Positions 7,724 through 20,585 are shown, counted from the first letter of the stretch. The stretch is 64,000 nt of DNA from Methanobacterium formicicum DSM 3637 (GCF_000302455.1 NZ_AMPO01000010.1:1-64000); one strand, 5' to 3'. Notes: generated from the sequence alone by a model not told the origin. A program made the numbers and translations.

Positions 7724-10303
7724 TTACCCATCTATTTCCTTGATAATAGCTTCATGCATTCTTCTAATGAATTCTATTCTTTCTTCATACTTTAAAACAT
7801 CGAGGTATCCCTGAGACACCAGGTTAAAAGCAAATGGGGATGGTATTTTGGTATTTATATGTTTTATCTCCATTTTACCATCTTCAATCATTTTTAACAC
7901 GTTCAGAGCATTTTTAACATCCATGAAGTCTTCGGTAACTTCTCTCCTAGCTTCCTTGAGAATGGGGAAGTTAGGGTCCAGTTCCTTCACGAACTTTAAG
8001 AGAATCTTACCCTTAACCTGCTGACGCCCCACGGATTTCTCCTGACCCTTGTAACGCCGGAGGATCATGAGGGAACGTCCAGCGCAGTGCCTGAACCTTC
8101 CAGCCAGTGTCTCGGTACGGTCAATTGCTTCTTTAAGGTAGTTTTCCAGGTTTTCAGATGTGAGCTCCTGGAAAGCCTCCAGTGCACCGATCTTACCCTC
8201 ACTGGAAAGGTAGAATCCATTATCAGAGATGGATATCATAACATCGTGCCGATACCTTCTGGCAATAACGTAAGCCAGGGCACGGCTTAAGACATCGTTA
8301 ACCCTTCTTCCAAAGAGTGAATGGAACACCACAAATTTACGACCGCCAAAACCGGTGTAATACTCCACCAGTAATGTTTTAAGGTTGGGTACCACTGCGT
8401 AGAGGTACTGCTCCCGGAAGTACTGGTAAATGGAGTTGGCAGCGTTGTGATCCAGGTAGAGATACTGGTGTATGAATTCAATGATTTCCTCTTTACTTCT
8501 ACCCTTTTTAAATTCCCATTCCAGTATTCCCCTGAACTTCCCAATGGACATAGCCAGATCAAATGACAATGGTAGCTGTTCTGAAAACCAGGAGGGAATG
8601 GTTGGGGGGCCAGAAGCAGGGCTGACATTCACACTCATTCCACGGGCATAATTAAAACGGTAGATGCGCCCTCCTAATACGAAACTATCACCTTTTTTGA
8701 GTTTTTCCATGAAGTCCTCTTCAATCCTACCCACCACTTCACCACCACATTTTACCACTGCAGCACTGCGGTCGGGTATGGTTCCAATGTTTGTTGAATA
8801 GAGCATACGGGCCAGTTTACCCCTTTTTCCCATGCGGTTTTCATCCCAGTCCACCCATATCTTGGCATAGACGTAACGGTCCTCTAATCGGGTGTACTCA
8901 CCGGCTAGATAGCTCAGGACACTGTGATAATCATCTTTACTCAGTTCTCTGTAGGGGTAACTTCCCTGGATAAGCTGGAGTGCTTCATCCAGGTCCCAGC
9001 GCTGTTCAATGGCCATACCATATATCTGCTGGGATAAAACATCCAGACAGTTTTCAGGGATGTGTATCTCGTCGATCTTTCCTTCTATGGCATTTTTAAG
9101 AATGAGAGCACATTCCACCAGGTCGTCACGGTCTACCACCATCATCCTGCCCTTGGATTTTTCATGTAACTGATGGCCACTCCTACCTATTCTTTGCAGG
9201 GCTCTGGAGACAGATTTGGGGCTGGAAACCAGTACCACCAGGTCAATGTAACCAATATCTATTCCCAGCTCCAGACTGGTGGATGAGACCACAACTTTCA
9301 GCTTCCCCTCCTTTAACTTGTTTTCGGCCTCCAGTCGCAGTTCCCTGGAGAGACTGGAATGGTGGGCCATTATATTCTGGTCATGGTAACTACCAGGGTA
9401 CCTTTTTTTAAGGTTGAAAACCACACTTTCAGTACCACTACGGGTGTTGGTGAAGATGAGGGTGGTCTGGTGTTCCTGGATGAGATCATGGAGCATCTGA
9501 TACATGGCCTTGTTGGTTTCATCAGGTTCTGTGGCTATGATATCCTTAACCGGGCAGATCACTTCCATATCCAGTTGTTTCAGATAATTTACATCCACAA
9601 TGAGACAATCCCGTGGCTGGCCATAGGAGTAGCCCACCAAAAATTCTGCCATCCTCTCCAGGGGGTGTACAGTGGCACTGAGACCGACACGTACAAATCC
9701 ACCAGTGAGGTGTTCCAATCTCTCCAGACTGAGACTGAGGTGTACTCCGCGCTTATTCTCGGCCAGGGAGTGTATTTCATCTATAATCACGTAGCGAACC
9801 TTGGAAAGTTTTTCCCTGAACTTGGGTGCGCAGAGAAGGATTGAAAGAGATTCAGGGGTGGTAATGAGGATGTGAGGTGGCTTTTTAAGCATCTTGGACC
9901 TTTCATACTGGCTGGTGTCCCCGGTACGCACTGCCTTACGAATACCAAGCTCGTGCCCGGCTATCTTTTCAATCTCAGTTAATGGTTCTTCCAGGTTCTT
10001 CTCAATATCATTATCCAGTGCCTTTAATGGGGATATGTACAGGCAATAAACACGGTCTTCCAGGATTTCCTGATCAGCCAGACGGGTGAGTTCGCTGATT
10101 ATGGATAGAAATGCAGTGAGGGTTTTACCGGAACCAGTGGGTGATGAGACCAGCACATTTTTTCCCTGGTGTATATCCACGATTGACTGGCGCTGTGCCT
10201 CGGAAAATGTTTCAAACTTCCCCTTGAACCATTCCCTGGCCCAGGGATGTAGAATTTTATAAATATCCTTATCAGAATATTTTTTATCCTGTCTTACTAT
10301 CAT
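7724..10303 (-). CDS. lhr: Lhr-family ATP-dependent DNA helicase
   Basis: Superfamily 2 helicase of the Lhr (large helicase-related) group, a 3'-5' translocase linked to DNA repair. The 859 residues contain Walker A SPTGSGKT (54-61), the DEIH box (near 175), SAT (near 208), and motif VI QRIGRSGHQ, followed by the winged-helix and Lhr C-terminal region. This is the usual size for archaeal Lhr core proteins; E. coli Lhr is longer because of an extra domain. It lies 143 bases downstream of a metallophosphoesterase on the same strand, a pairing known for archaeal Lhr, so the two are probably co-transcribed and cooperate on DNA ends or damaged forks. The gap between them carries degenerate 20-bp repeats. 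Confidence 0.95.
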   Translation of the reverse strand: MIVRQDKKYSDKDIYKILHPWAREWFKGKFETFSEAQRQSIVDIHQGKNVLVSSPTGSGKTLTAFLSIISELTRLADQEILEDRVYCLYISPLKALDNDIEKNLEEPLTEIEKIAGHELGIRKAVRTGDTSQYERSKMLKKPPHILITTPESLSILLCAPKFREKLSKVRYVIIDEIHSLAENKRGVHLSLSLERLEHLTGGFVRVGLSATVHPLERMAEFLVGYSYGQPRDCLIVDVNYLKQLDMEVICPVKDIIATEPDETNKAMYQMLHDLIQEHQTTLIFTNTRSGTESVVFNLKKRYPGSYHDQNIMAHHSSLSRELRLEAENKLKEGKLKVVVSSTSLELGIDIGYIDLVVLVSSPKSVSRALQRIGRSGHQLHEKSKGRMMVVDRDDLVECALILKNAIEGKIDEIHIPENCLDVLSQQIYGMAIEQRWDLDEALQLIQGSYPYRELSKDDYHSVLSYLAGEYTRLEDRYVYAKIWVDWDENRMGKRGKLARMLYSTNIGTIPDRSAAVVKCGGEVVGRIEEDFMEKLKKGDSFVLGGRIYRFNYARGMSVNVSPASGPPTIPSWFSEQLPLSFDLAMSIGKFRGILEWEFKKGRSKEEIIEFIHQYLYLDHNAANSIYQYFREQYLYAVVPNLKTLLVEYYTGFGGRKFVVFHSLFGRRVNDVLSRALAYVIARRYRHDVMISISDNGFYLSSEGKIGALEAFQELTSENLENYLKEAIDRTETLAGRFRHCAGRSLMILRRYKGQEKSVGRQQVKGKILLKFVKELDPNFPILKEARREVTEDFMDVKNALNVLKMIEDGKMEIKHINTKIPSPFAFNLVSQGYLDVLKYEERIEFIRRMHEAIIKEIDG

Positions 10304-10329
10304 TTTATCTTAAATTTTAATAATCTCTC

Positions 10330-10425
10330 TTTAATGGTGATTTAGAACCGTTTTATGGATTTAAACTTGTTTTAATGATTTAGAGTGTTTTTAATGATTT
10401 GGGATTTTTTTTCAATGATTTATAG
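10330..10425. repeat. degenerate tandem repeat, period about 20 bp
   Basis: Units related to TTTTAATGATTTAGAG recur near 10331, 10352, 10371, 10390 and 10412, spaced 19-22 bases apart. They fill the space between the phosphoesterase gene and lhr. No coding or RNA signal is seen in them. Confidence 0.6.
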
Positions 10426-10446
10426 TAGTTTTCATAACCTTACCCC

Positions 10447-11211
10447 TTAAAATTCTATAAAATGAGAATCATAAGGATATGGTTCCTGTTGAACATTCAA
10501 AAGATGACTTATTTTACCAAAATAGAATGTTTCAAAGTTTTCAACCCCAAAAACCTCCAGATCATCATGTTTGGCTTCTTTTAAAAAGGGGGAGAGTGGT
10601 TTTTCATGGAGAACATCTGAACCTTCGGTGATGAAGTTAAATGATGGCATTACAATCATTTTTTTATCCCGAAAATCTCCGGCAAGGAAACATTTAACCT
10701 TCTCCATTCTTTCACCGCTTCTAATTCCAACCGAGGGATGTTCATGTCCAATTATGATCTTTTGTTCGGTGATTTCATCCCATTTTCCTGGAATCTTATC
10801 ACCATGCATTACTATGAAATTACCGGTTGAATAATAGGGGTACACTTCTAAACCAGTTTTTTCGGCTATTATTGGTGTCAGGGGATCGTGATTACCCTTG
10901 ATCAGAATGATTTTCTGGAAACGTTCCTTAAGGTAATCAATGAATTTCAGGGTTTCTTTCCACTCCTGACGATTTATCTTACCAAATTCATGTTTAAGGT
11001 CACCGTTAATGATGATGTTAGCACAATCACTACGAGAATGGATTTCTTCCATTCTCTTAATGATTTTGGGGTACTGGAACTTGGGTATCATAATACCCTG
11101 GTAGTTCAATGCTTCCTCGTATCCCAAGTGAAGATCGGATATTATAAGGTGATCCTCAACTTCCAGGGCCAGATCCAGAATCCTGGCACCAAAAATAATA
11201 TCATCAACCAT
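10447..11211 (-). CDS. metallophosphoesterase associated with Lhr (SbcD/Mre11-related)
   Basis: Calcineurin-like phosphoesterase of 254 residues with all the metal-binding motifs in order: DLHLGYEEAL (near 22), GDLKHEF (near 70), KGNHD (near 105), MHGD (near 135) and GHEHPS (near 155). This matches the small archaeal SbcD-related family, often encoded beside Lhr-type helicases. A nuclease or phosphodiesterase role on DNA or nucleotides is likely. The start ATG is preceded by GAGGAT. It is the first gene of a two-gene unit with lhr. Confidence 0.9.
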   Translation of the reverse strand: MVDDIIFGARILDLALEVEDHLIISDLHLGYEEALNYQGIMIPKFQYPKIIKRMEEIHSRSDCANIIINGDLKHEFGKINRQEWKETLKFIDYLKERFQKIILIKGNHDPLTPIIAEKTGLEVYPYYSTGNFIVMHGDKIPGKWDEITEQKIIIGHEHPSVGIRSGERMEKVKCFLAGDFRDKKMIVMPSFNFITEGSDVLHEKPLSPFLKEAKHDDLEVFGVENFETFYFGKISHLLNVQQEPYPYDSHFIEF

Positions 11212-11609
11212 GTTTATCCTCTAAAACCCTTTTTTTAATCTCAAAATCCTGTTTATCATTTAAAACCTTATTCATCCTTAAATATTGGAATATTACTTCT
11301 TAATTTTCAGAGTATTATTTTTAAATATCTAGTTAGGACTAGATTCTCATTTAAGATGTGGAATAATTACTAATAGAAAAAATATCTTTAGAAAATCGGT
11401 ATGTGATTTGTTAGTTCTTATGGTAATTTATTGGAACTGTGTAAATGTTATAAAATGATTATGTAAATCAGTAAGGTTTGTAGTCAGTAATGATGTGGTT
11501 ATCACTATAAATTTAGGAATCTATTATCTATATGATATCAATATAGTTAAAGATCAACTTATTTAAGTATATATATTTGATGTTTGCTTGTTTTATATTT
11601 ATTGTTGCT
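11212..11609. other. AT-rich intergenic region, no gene seen
   Basis: About 400 bases between the 3' end of the small membrane protein gene (minus strand) and the start of the phosphoesterase (also minus). It should contain the phosphoesterase promoter. I see no open frame with a ribosome site, no RNA gene and no clear repeat. Confidence 0.5.
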
Positions 11610-11846
11610 TTATTTTTTAGGCCAAAGCCATGAAAAAAAGATGTGAATTAGAAGTATCAAAAGAAATGGTAAAAACAGGAGGGTGTGTAGCTGGAAAGAA
11701 AGGGTTTTATCGAGTAAACCTCCTGTGATAAATTCTATACTTCTGTAATAGGTTATTCCCAGGCCAGAAATGATAACAATGAATATCAAAATTATCAAAG
11801 TAATATGAACAGCTTTTTTAATGGGTTTCCTGTCCATTTTAAACAA
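11610..11846 (-). CDS. small membrane protein, probable partner of the molybdopterin oxidoreductase
   Basis: A 78-residue protein with two hydrophobic helices (AVHITLIILIFIVIISGLGI and FQLHTLLFLPFLLILLIHIF) and histidines at the helix ends (HIT, QLH, LIH). The pattern is like one helical hairpin of a diheme cytochrome b-type membrane subunit such as MsrQ/YedZ or DUF4405 proteins, but it is far shorter. It lies 51 bases downstream of an exported sulfite oxidase-fold enzyme on the same strand, so it may anchor it or pass electrons to it. Haem binding is inferred only from the histidines. Confidence 0.7.
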   Translation of the reverse strand: MFKMDRKPIKKAVHITLIILIFIVIISGLGITYYRSIEFITGGLLDKTLSFQLHTLLFLPFLLILLIHIFFSWLWPKK

Positions 11847-11897
11847 CCTGGGTGTGTTTTGATCTAGTATTTAATGAGGGAATCATTTAATGATTTA

Positions 11898-12563
<666 letters not shown>

Positions 12564-13024
12564 TATTCATCTACCCCCTATCATTTTACCTTTTTTGAAA
12601 AGTCAGGAAGGGTATTTTTATGGTTAAGTATCCCTGAATTTTTGACAATTTACAACTGAACATATTTAATACTCAATTTTACTGAAAATCCATTAATACT
12701 AGTTATATTTAAGTTAACCCTCATATAAAGCATTTATCCCTGGAAATTTTTTTGCCATTAGAATATTCATCGCATAAACTAGTGGAAATTACCAATTAAA
12801 GCAGAAATAAACATTTTTTGTGAGTTTTGCGAATAAAACCTATTTTATATACTTTATAAATGAAATATATGGCATTAGCTACTTTTAACCATTTGATGTA
12901 TCAAAAAAAATATCAATAGCGCGTAATAATCAGGTACAATGACTTTATCCTGAATATTTCTTTTTTCTGTTATCCTAACACTTTGTAATTCAAATTATGT
13001 GTGTTTGTGAGAATAAGGTGCTTA
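12564..13024. other. AT-rich divergent intergenic region, no gene seen
   Basis: This is the left part of a 700-base gap between the oxidoreductase and the surface VWA gene. It is very AT-rich with stops in all frames and must hold the promoter of the oxidoreductase operon. The right part holds palindromes, listed separately. Confidence 0.5.
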
Positions 13025-13121
13025 TATCATGATTTTCATCATGATAAAAAATTTCATATGATAAAATAATTGTTCTGTAATAACAATATAGTTATATTAC
13101 AAACATAATAATTATATTATG
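13025..13121. promoter_or_regulatory. cluster of three palindromes upstream of the VWA surface protein
   Basis: Three inverted repeats occur within 97 bases: TATCATGA-N6-TCATGATA (13025-13046, perfect 8-base arms), an imperfect one with GTAATA/TATTAC ends (about 13077-13100), and CATAATA-N4-TATTATG (13104-13121, perfect 7-base arms). They end 145 bases before the ATG of the VWA gene. They are candidates for operators or transcript hairpins controlling this gene; no known regulator site is recognised. Confidence 0.45.
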
Positions 13122-13266
13122 TAATCACAATCTATCTTAACTAACATTGAATATTCATGAATGTGTCCATAAACATTATTATTTTTGAACTTAAACTCAG
13201 CAAAAATTCTAATTTACTAGGTTGTGGTTGATTTTGTAAAATAAAAAATAAATAGGAGGGGGGAAA

Positions 13267-14388
13267 ATGAGGAAAAAAGCCATAACATTGTCTTTTAGTT
13301 TGTTGTTAGTATTTGTTCTTTGTGGAGCTGCAACTGCTGGGGATAATGTTACTGTAAGCAAGACTGCTGTTAGTACAGGTTCGGACACTGCAACGGTAAC
13401 CATTACCATTAATGGACCGCCTGCAAATTCTTCTGCTACTGGAACCGATGTAGTATATGCATTGGATTGTTCTGGAAGTATGAGTGGTGAACCTCTACAG
13501 GCATCTCAAGATGCAGCGAACAACATTGTTAACAAGATGAATCCGGCAAATCAGCAAGCAGCTGTTGTAAATTGGGATAGTACTATTCAACCGTCCAGTA
13601 TAGGTTTAACTACTGACTATACGGCAGTACATGCTGCAATTAATGCAGGAGTAGCAGCAGGATCTACTAATATGGCTGCAGCTATACAGCAGGCCATTGC
13701 CTATCTTGATGCAAGTACCATGGCAGGAAACACCCATAATATAATTCTCTTAAGTGATGGTTATCCAGATAGTCAGGCTGATGCTATAACTCAAGCACAA
13801 GCTGCCGCAGCTAAAGGCTACAAACTATTTACCATTGGTTTAGGTGATAGTGTGGATGCTGCATTCATGACTCAGTTAGCCACCATTACCGGAGGAAAAT
13901 ATTATGCTGCACCATCCGGCAGTGATTTAGACCAGATATACAACGATATATTCAGTCAATTCACATCTCAAACTGCAACCAACATTGTAGTTACTGATGT
14001 CTTGCCCAGTTACATCTCAGTAGTGGGTAATCCTACCATTATACCAAACAGCAATACCAAAAACGCTGATGGAACTACAACTTTAGTCTGGAATGTCGGA
14101 AGCTTATCTACTGGACAAACCTGGACAGTTTCGTACAATGTAAAATCCAGTCAATACGGAACACTTCCTACTAACGTTCAAGCGACTGTCTCTTACAACG
14201 ATCCAGAAGGTATTCCTAAAACTGCAACGCTTCCTGTGCCAACAGTAACTTTCACAAAACCAGCAACCAACGGAACAACAGTCACCGCTAAAACAGTAGG
14301 AATGCAGACTTCAGGAGTTCCTGTAGCGGGATTAATATCTGCATTGTTACTGGTTATGGGTGGCCTACTATTGCCTAGAAGAAAGTAA
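13267..14388 (+). CDS. secreted von Willebrand factor A-domain surface protein
   Basis: A 373-residue exported protein. It has an N-terminal signal peptide (about 1-24, ending AATAG), a von Willebrand A domain (about 60-235) with metal-site residues Asp67, Ser69 and Ser71 (DCSGSMSG), STNMA and LLSDGYPD, then a DUF11-like beta domain (about 240-335, NIVVTDVLPSYISVVG), a short Thr-rich stalk, and a C-terminal hydrophobic stretch ending GGLLLPRRK. That tail has the form of an archaeal surface-protein sorting or anchoring signal. The start is supported by GGAGGGGGG. It probably binds a partner or surface by the metal site. It stands alone with a long palindrome-rich upstream region and is followed by a T-run. 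Confidence 0.9.
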   Translation: MRKKAITLSFSLLLVFVLCGAATAGDNVTVSKTAVSTGSDTATVTITINGPPANSSATGTDVVYALDCSGSMSGEPLQASQDAANNIVNKMNPANQQAAVVNWDSTIQPSSIGLTTDYTAVHAAINAGVAAGSTNMAAAIQQAIAYLDASTMAGNTHNIILLSDGYPDSQADAITQAQAAAAKGYKLFTIGLGDSVDAAFMTQLATITGGKYYAAPSGSDLDQIYNDIFSQFTSQTATNIVVTDVLPSYISVVGNPTIIPNSNTKNADGTTTLVWNVGSLSTGQTWTVSYNVKSSQYGTLPTNVQATVSYNDPEGIPKTATLPVPTVTFTKPATNGTTVTAKTVGMQTSGVPVAGLISALLLVMGGLLLPRRK

Positions 14389-14393
14389 ATCTA

Positions 14394-14420
14394 GCTTTTT
14401 AACTCATTTTATTTTTTTTT
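14394..14420 (+). terminator. T-rich terminator after the VWA gene
   Basis: Within 32 bases after the stop codon the plus strand reads CTTTTT, then a run of ten T's (14411-14420 region). T-runs are the known signal for intrinsic termination in archaea. Confidence 0.5.
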
Positions 14421-14438
14421 AAGTACTACTTTTATCTG

Positions 14439-14473
14439 TACATGAATCCATTCCCCAGTACATGAATCCATTC
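14439..14473. repeat. 20-bp tandem duplication between VWA gene and pheS
   Basis: TACATGAATCCATTC occurs at 14439-14453 and again at 14459-14473. It lies between the convergent VWA and pheS genes, just past the pheS stop codon. Confidence 0.8.
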
Positions 14474-14485
14474 AGGGACTTTGTC

Positions 14486-16024
<1,539 letters not shown>

Positions 16025-16054
16025 TTTTGAAACCTCGGTAATCGTTATTTTATT

Positions 16055-16259
16055 AAGTGAATACTATTTTTTCAGGTAAATTAAGTGATATTATTTCTTT
16101 TAGGTAATTAATTGATAATATTTCTTAGATAAATCAAGTGATATTATTTAGTGCTTAAATCAAGTGATATTATCTTTTAGATGATTAAGTGATATTATCC
16201 TTTAGATGTTCTTTAGATGATTAACTGATATTATTTTAGATGAATCAAATTGATATTAT
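16055..16259. repeat. degenerate tandem array, eight units of about 26 bp
   Basis: The core AAGTGATATTAT, or a close variant, starts at 16055, 16083, 16110, 16136, 16162, 16187, 16223 and 16248, giving spacings of 28, 27, 26, 26, 25, 36 and 25. The units also share TTTTAGATNAAT. The array occupies nearly the whole space between the CitG-like gene and pheS. Confidence 0.85.
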
Positions 16260-16302
16260 TTGGTTTAGATGAATATCTATTCTATTTATAGGATTTGGTT
16301 AT

Positions 16303-17325
16303 TCATTGCAGCTTGGCTTTATAATCACTGTAGTCATCAAGATAGGCCACCATGATTGATGAGGCAGTAAAATCCGCAGTGGTGCCTGGGTTTAAACCAT
16401 TGTCTATCAGTTCATGGTCAAATTTTTCCACCAGAGATACTCCCCTACTGGTTAATATTCCACCTTCTTCCAACATAGATTTTGCCCTGGTTCTAACTTC
16501 CTCTGCCTGAGGGTCCCCGAACTTGCGACTGATGAGAGTATCTGGAACTTCGGATAGAATGGTCAGGAATGTATGCACCGTGGCCTGGTTGATTTCATAT
16601 TTTGATTTAATTTTTTTAAAGGTAGGGTATCCTATTTCGAAGGTAACTGGCATTTTATGGGTGAGCTCGTATGACAGTTTATCCCATGCAGATGACATCT
16701 TCAGCACATTGAACATGTTAACATTTTCATCCCGCAGTTTCTGGAGAGAACTATCTGCTGCCACATCCAGGTCATCCTGCTGACCCATTCCCCCTGCATC
16801 GGCAATATTAATAGCCCGGTAAAGGTTAACCGCATCTTCAGAAGTGGTGGACCTCATAATCTGCTCAATTCGTTCCCTGAAACTATTCCATATTTCAATT
16901 GACCCTTCAGTTCCTCTTTGAATCAGGCCAGTATTTTCAGTCCCACTTTCAGAAATACCGATATTTTCTGTTTCACCACTTTTTACATCCTCAAACATCC
17001 CTGCCACTACTGAAATAGGGGTGAGTAACATTACAATGCCCAGGTTGGTGTTGTTGGCAACCCAGTGGTCGGTTTCAGTTACCGCCTCCAGGATCAGTTC
17101 ACCTAAACCCATTTTATCCCATTTTTCGGACCGGTTGCGGTATTTGAATCCCCTTTCTGCAGCTTTTTCCATGGTCTTTCCAATGGCTATTCCACTGAGA
17201 AGAAAATCCTCAAAGACCATGTCTGGAAAGTTCCGGGTGCGGTGCACATTACCTGGTTTTGGATGCCCACTCACCTCAAGCACAGAAGCTATCTGAGCAC
17301 ATTTTGCAACATAACTGGATTCCAA
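16303..17325 (-). CDS. CitG/MdcB-family protein (triphosphoribosyl-dephospho-CoA synthase-like)
   Basis: A 340-residue member of the family that in bacteria makes the prosthetic-group precursor of citrate or malonate decarboxylase from ATP and dephospho-CoA. Family features visible are SGHPKPGNVHRTRNFPDM near the N-terminus and the GGMGQQDDLDVAADSSL segment near residue 180. Methanogens have no citrate lyase, so the true substrate here is unknown and the bacterial name should not be taken as function. A loop near residues 112-140 contains three degenerate repeats of the type GTENTG, about 10 residues each, absent from typical members as far as I know. It lies downstream of hemB on the same strand, 189 bases away. 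Confidence 0.82.
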   Translation of the reverse strand: MESSYVAKCAQIASVLEVSGHPKPGNVHRTRNFPDMVFEDFLLSGIAIGKTMEKAAERGFKYRNRSEKWDKMGLGELILEAVTETDHWVANNTNLGIVMLLTPISVVAGMFEDVKSGETENIGISESGTENTGLIQRGTEGSIEIWNSFRERIEQIMRSTTSEDAVNLYRAINIADAGGMGQQDDLDVAADSSLQKLRDENVNMFNVLKMSSAWDKLSYELTHKMPVTFEIGYPTFKKIKSKYEINQATVHTFLTILSEVPDTLISRKFGDPQAEEVRTRAKSMLEEGGILTSRGVSLVEKFDHELIDNGLNPGTTADFTASSIMVAYLDDYSDYKAKLQ

Positions 17326-17514
17326 TGGAGTTCACCTCAAATAAGATTCATAATGATTATTTATTCATGTTTTAATTCCCTTATTCTTACGCAACCCTGT
17401 TTTTTTTACAAGATTACTTTTCACAAGATTCACGTCAAAACATTAAATCAACGTCAATGATCAATTAGTAATTAATTAAATCCATAAAATTTAATTAAAT
17501 CCCTAAATTTAAGG

Positions 17515-18498
<984 letters not shown>

Positions 18499-19024
18499 AT
18501 TATCACCATATAAATAAATTTGTTAAATATAAAAATTTAACCAAATTAATCTGTTTAACTGGCAAAATCGGGATTTAATAGTGTTGTTCCTTGTTTAGAT
18601 AAATTAATAAGGAAATATAATATTTTGCTCTGTTTTTAAGAAAGTTCATTGTGGGGAGTTAATATGGTTAACTTGACACTCAAAACTTATCCCTGATTAA
18701 TATATTCTGAAGATGTTATATTTATTTCAGGGATATTATATTTATTTTTAGCCCCCGATTTCATTAAACCATTATAATTTTCTTTTTTCCAATTAGTCTT
18801 AATATTTATCTTTAAAAATAGAATTATGGGGTTTAAACAAGAAAATATGGGATTTAATTAGGGGTGTTATGTTTAATTAAAGGTGGGGGTCATTGGATTT
18901 AAAATAGTTAAGGGATTTAATGGGGTCCTTGGATTTAATAAATGGTTTTATGGTATTTAACTAAGTAATCATGTACTTAATGAGAGAATTAAAGTATTAA
19001 TAGATTTTTTATTAATGAAATTGG
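18499..19024. other. intergenic region with loose GGATTTAAT repeats
   Basis: A 526-base AT-rich gap. From about 18835 to 18970 the motif GGATTTAAT or GGTATTTAA recurs at irregular spacing of 15-35 bases and is likely a decayed duplication array. The part nearest hemB should carry its promoter. No gene or RNA is seen. Confidence 0.5.
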
Positions 19025-19714
19025 CTATTTGTTAATATCTAGAATTTCACTGTAGGGTTTTTTACGGTAGTACCTTTTGGCGTGTTCCACTATCAATGCA
19101 TGGTATTCCTGATAGATCGGCACATCTACCGGTAAATTATTTTCAAAAAACTTTTTCAAGTCCATGTAAGTTATTTTTTCATCTACCAATCCTAAATTGC
19201 TGAAAATCCTTTTGGTGTAAGCATCAACCACAAATTCAGGTTTCCTGTAGGCGTAAAGTAATATGGAATCTGCAGTCTCATTTCCCACACCTTTAACCTC
19301 CAAAATTTCACTCCGTGCGGGTGTTTTACCCTTCAGTGACAGGAAAAACTGGCTTATATTTCTAAGATAAACTGATTTCTGGTTTAAAAATCCTGCAGGA
19401 CGCACAGCATTTTTTAATATTTCATCATCCAGTAAAAGTAATCTTTCTGGATGAATCACATCCAGGTTTTTCAGATTTTCCAGGGCCTTTTCAGCAGATG
19501 TCCATGCCGTGTTCTGGGTTAAAATAGTGCCTAAAATAATTTCATACTTCTGTTCTGGTGTTATGGGAAGATCATAATCCAATGGATGATAACCCTGGGT
19601 GGCCCCGGTTTTATCTGGATTTTCAGTTTCTAAGTCCATCAATGGCCACCATCCCTGGGGACCATAAATATGGTAAAGTTTTTCATATATCTTGAAAATT
19701 ATTGATTCTTTCAT
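19025..19714 (-). CDS. HhH-GPD base-excision DNA glycosylase without iron-sulfur cluster
   Basis: A 229-residue DNA glycosylase of the endonuclease III superfamily. It has LTQNTAW near residue 66, the helix-hairpin-helix VKGVGNETADSILLYA near 140-155, and the catalytic aspartate in FVVDAYTKR. It lacks the four C-terminal cysteines of the iron-sulfur cluster found in most Nth and MutY proteins. The LTQNT motif and missing cluster resemble the MagIII (3-methyladenine glycosylase) or endonuclease III-related group. It removes damaged bases; the exact lesion is not predictable from sequence. It stands alone. Confidence 0.85.
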   Translation of the reverse strand: MKESIIFKIYEKLYHIYGPQGWWPLMDLETENPDKTGATQGYHPLDYDLPITPEQKYEIILGTILTQNTAWTSAEKALENLKNLDVIHPERLLLLDDEILKNAVRPAGFLNQKSVYLRNISQFFLSLKGKTPARSEILEVKGVGNETADSILLYAYRKPEFVVDAYTKRIFSNLGLVDEKITYMDLKKFFENNLPVDVPIYQEYHALIVEHAKRYYRKKPYSEILDINK

Positions 19715-20021
19715 GAAAAAACCCGGTTATTAGATCATTCTACATCAATGGTATTAACTAAATTTTAGACAAATTTCATAGATCAATTCTGCATCACTGA
19801 TATTAAATTTTAAATCAAAGTTATAGATTTACATCAAATGTATTAAATCAATTTACTCGTGATTGATCAGTTGCATTAATCTACCAACTAAATCTTTACT
19901 AATTCACTCCTTTAAAGATATGGTGAATATGGGGGTGGGAAGTGCATTATTGGGTGTATGTTAGTTACGACGGGTGTATTATATACTGGAATAAATTAAT
20001 AGAATACACGGAGTAATAATA
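19715..20021. other. divergent intergenic region with loose repeats
   Basis: About 307 bases between the glycosylase and the acetyltransferase. From 19730 to 19860 segments such as ATAGATCAATTCTGCATCA and TAGATTTACATCAAATG recur in degenerate form. Promoters for both divergent genes must lie here. No gene is seen. Confidence 0.45.
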
Positions 20022-20546
20022 ATGATAATTAAGTGTGATAAATGTTTTTTAAGAGAATGGAAGTCTTCGGATGTTCCTAGTTTAGTAACCAATGCCAACA
20101 ACCCCAGTATTGCAGCTAACATGAGGGATGGCTTCCCCTATCCCTACACCCCAGAACATGGTGAAGCATGGATCAATATGGCTGGCAGTGATGATCCACA
20201 GCATAATTTCGCCATTACCATTAACAACCAGGCAGTGGGAGGCATAGGACTTGCTCCCGGTAATGACATAGAACGGATATCAGCCGAACTTGGGTACTGG
20301 TTAGGTGAGAATTACTGGGGAAATGGAATAACCTTTTCTGCCATAAAAGGAATCCTGGAATATGGATTCAACCAATTAGAACTCGAAAGGATATTCGCCA
20401 AACCATTTGAACATAACACTGCTTCCCGGAGAGTGTTGGAGAGGAATAATTTCATTCAGGAAGGTATTTTAAAAAAAAGTGTTATTAAACACAATACAAT
20501 CTACAACCAGGCCTTGTATGCCATTACAAAATCAGTGCATGAATGA
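20022..20546 (+). CDS. GNAT-family N-acetyltransferase, RimJ/RimL type
   Basis: A 174-residue acetyltransferase. It shows the typical order of the RimJ-like group: LREWKSSDVPSLV at the start, the central strand ISAELGYWLGENYWGNGI, where the acetyl-CoA loop follows, and the C-terminal FEHNTASRRVLERNNFI. It transfers acetyl from acetyl-CoA to an amine, possibly a protein N-terminus or an antibiotic; the substrate is unknown. The next gene, a methyltransferase, starts 39 bases downstream on the same strand, so the two probably form an operon. Confidence 0.88.
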   Translation: MIIKCDKCFLREWKSSDVPSLVTNANNPSIAANMRDGFPYPYTPEHGEAWINMAGSDDPQHNFAITINNQAVGGIGLAPGNDIERISAELGYWLGENYWGNGITFSAIKGILEYGFNQLELERIFAKPFEHNTASRRVLERNNFIQEGILKKSVIKHNTIYNQALYAITKSVHE

Positions 20547-20585
20547 TATGGATATATTTTTTTGGATAACTTTTTAGGTGATAAG

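Noticed and set aside
13209..13409. Minus-strand frame opposite the VWA signal peptide
   Set aside because: Low-complexity shadow of the VWA gene with no ribosome site.
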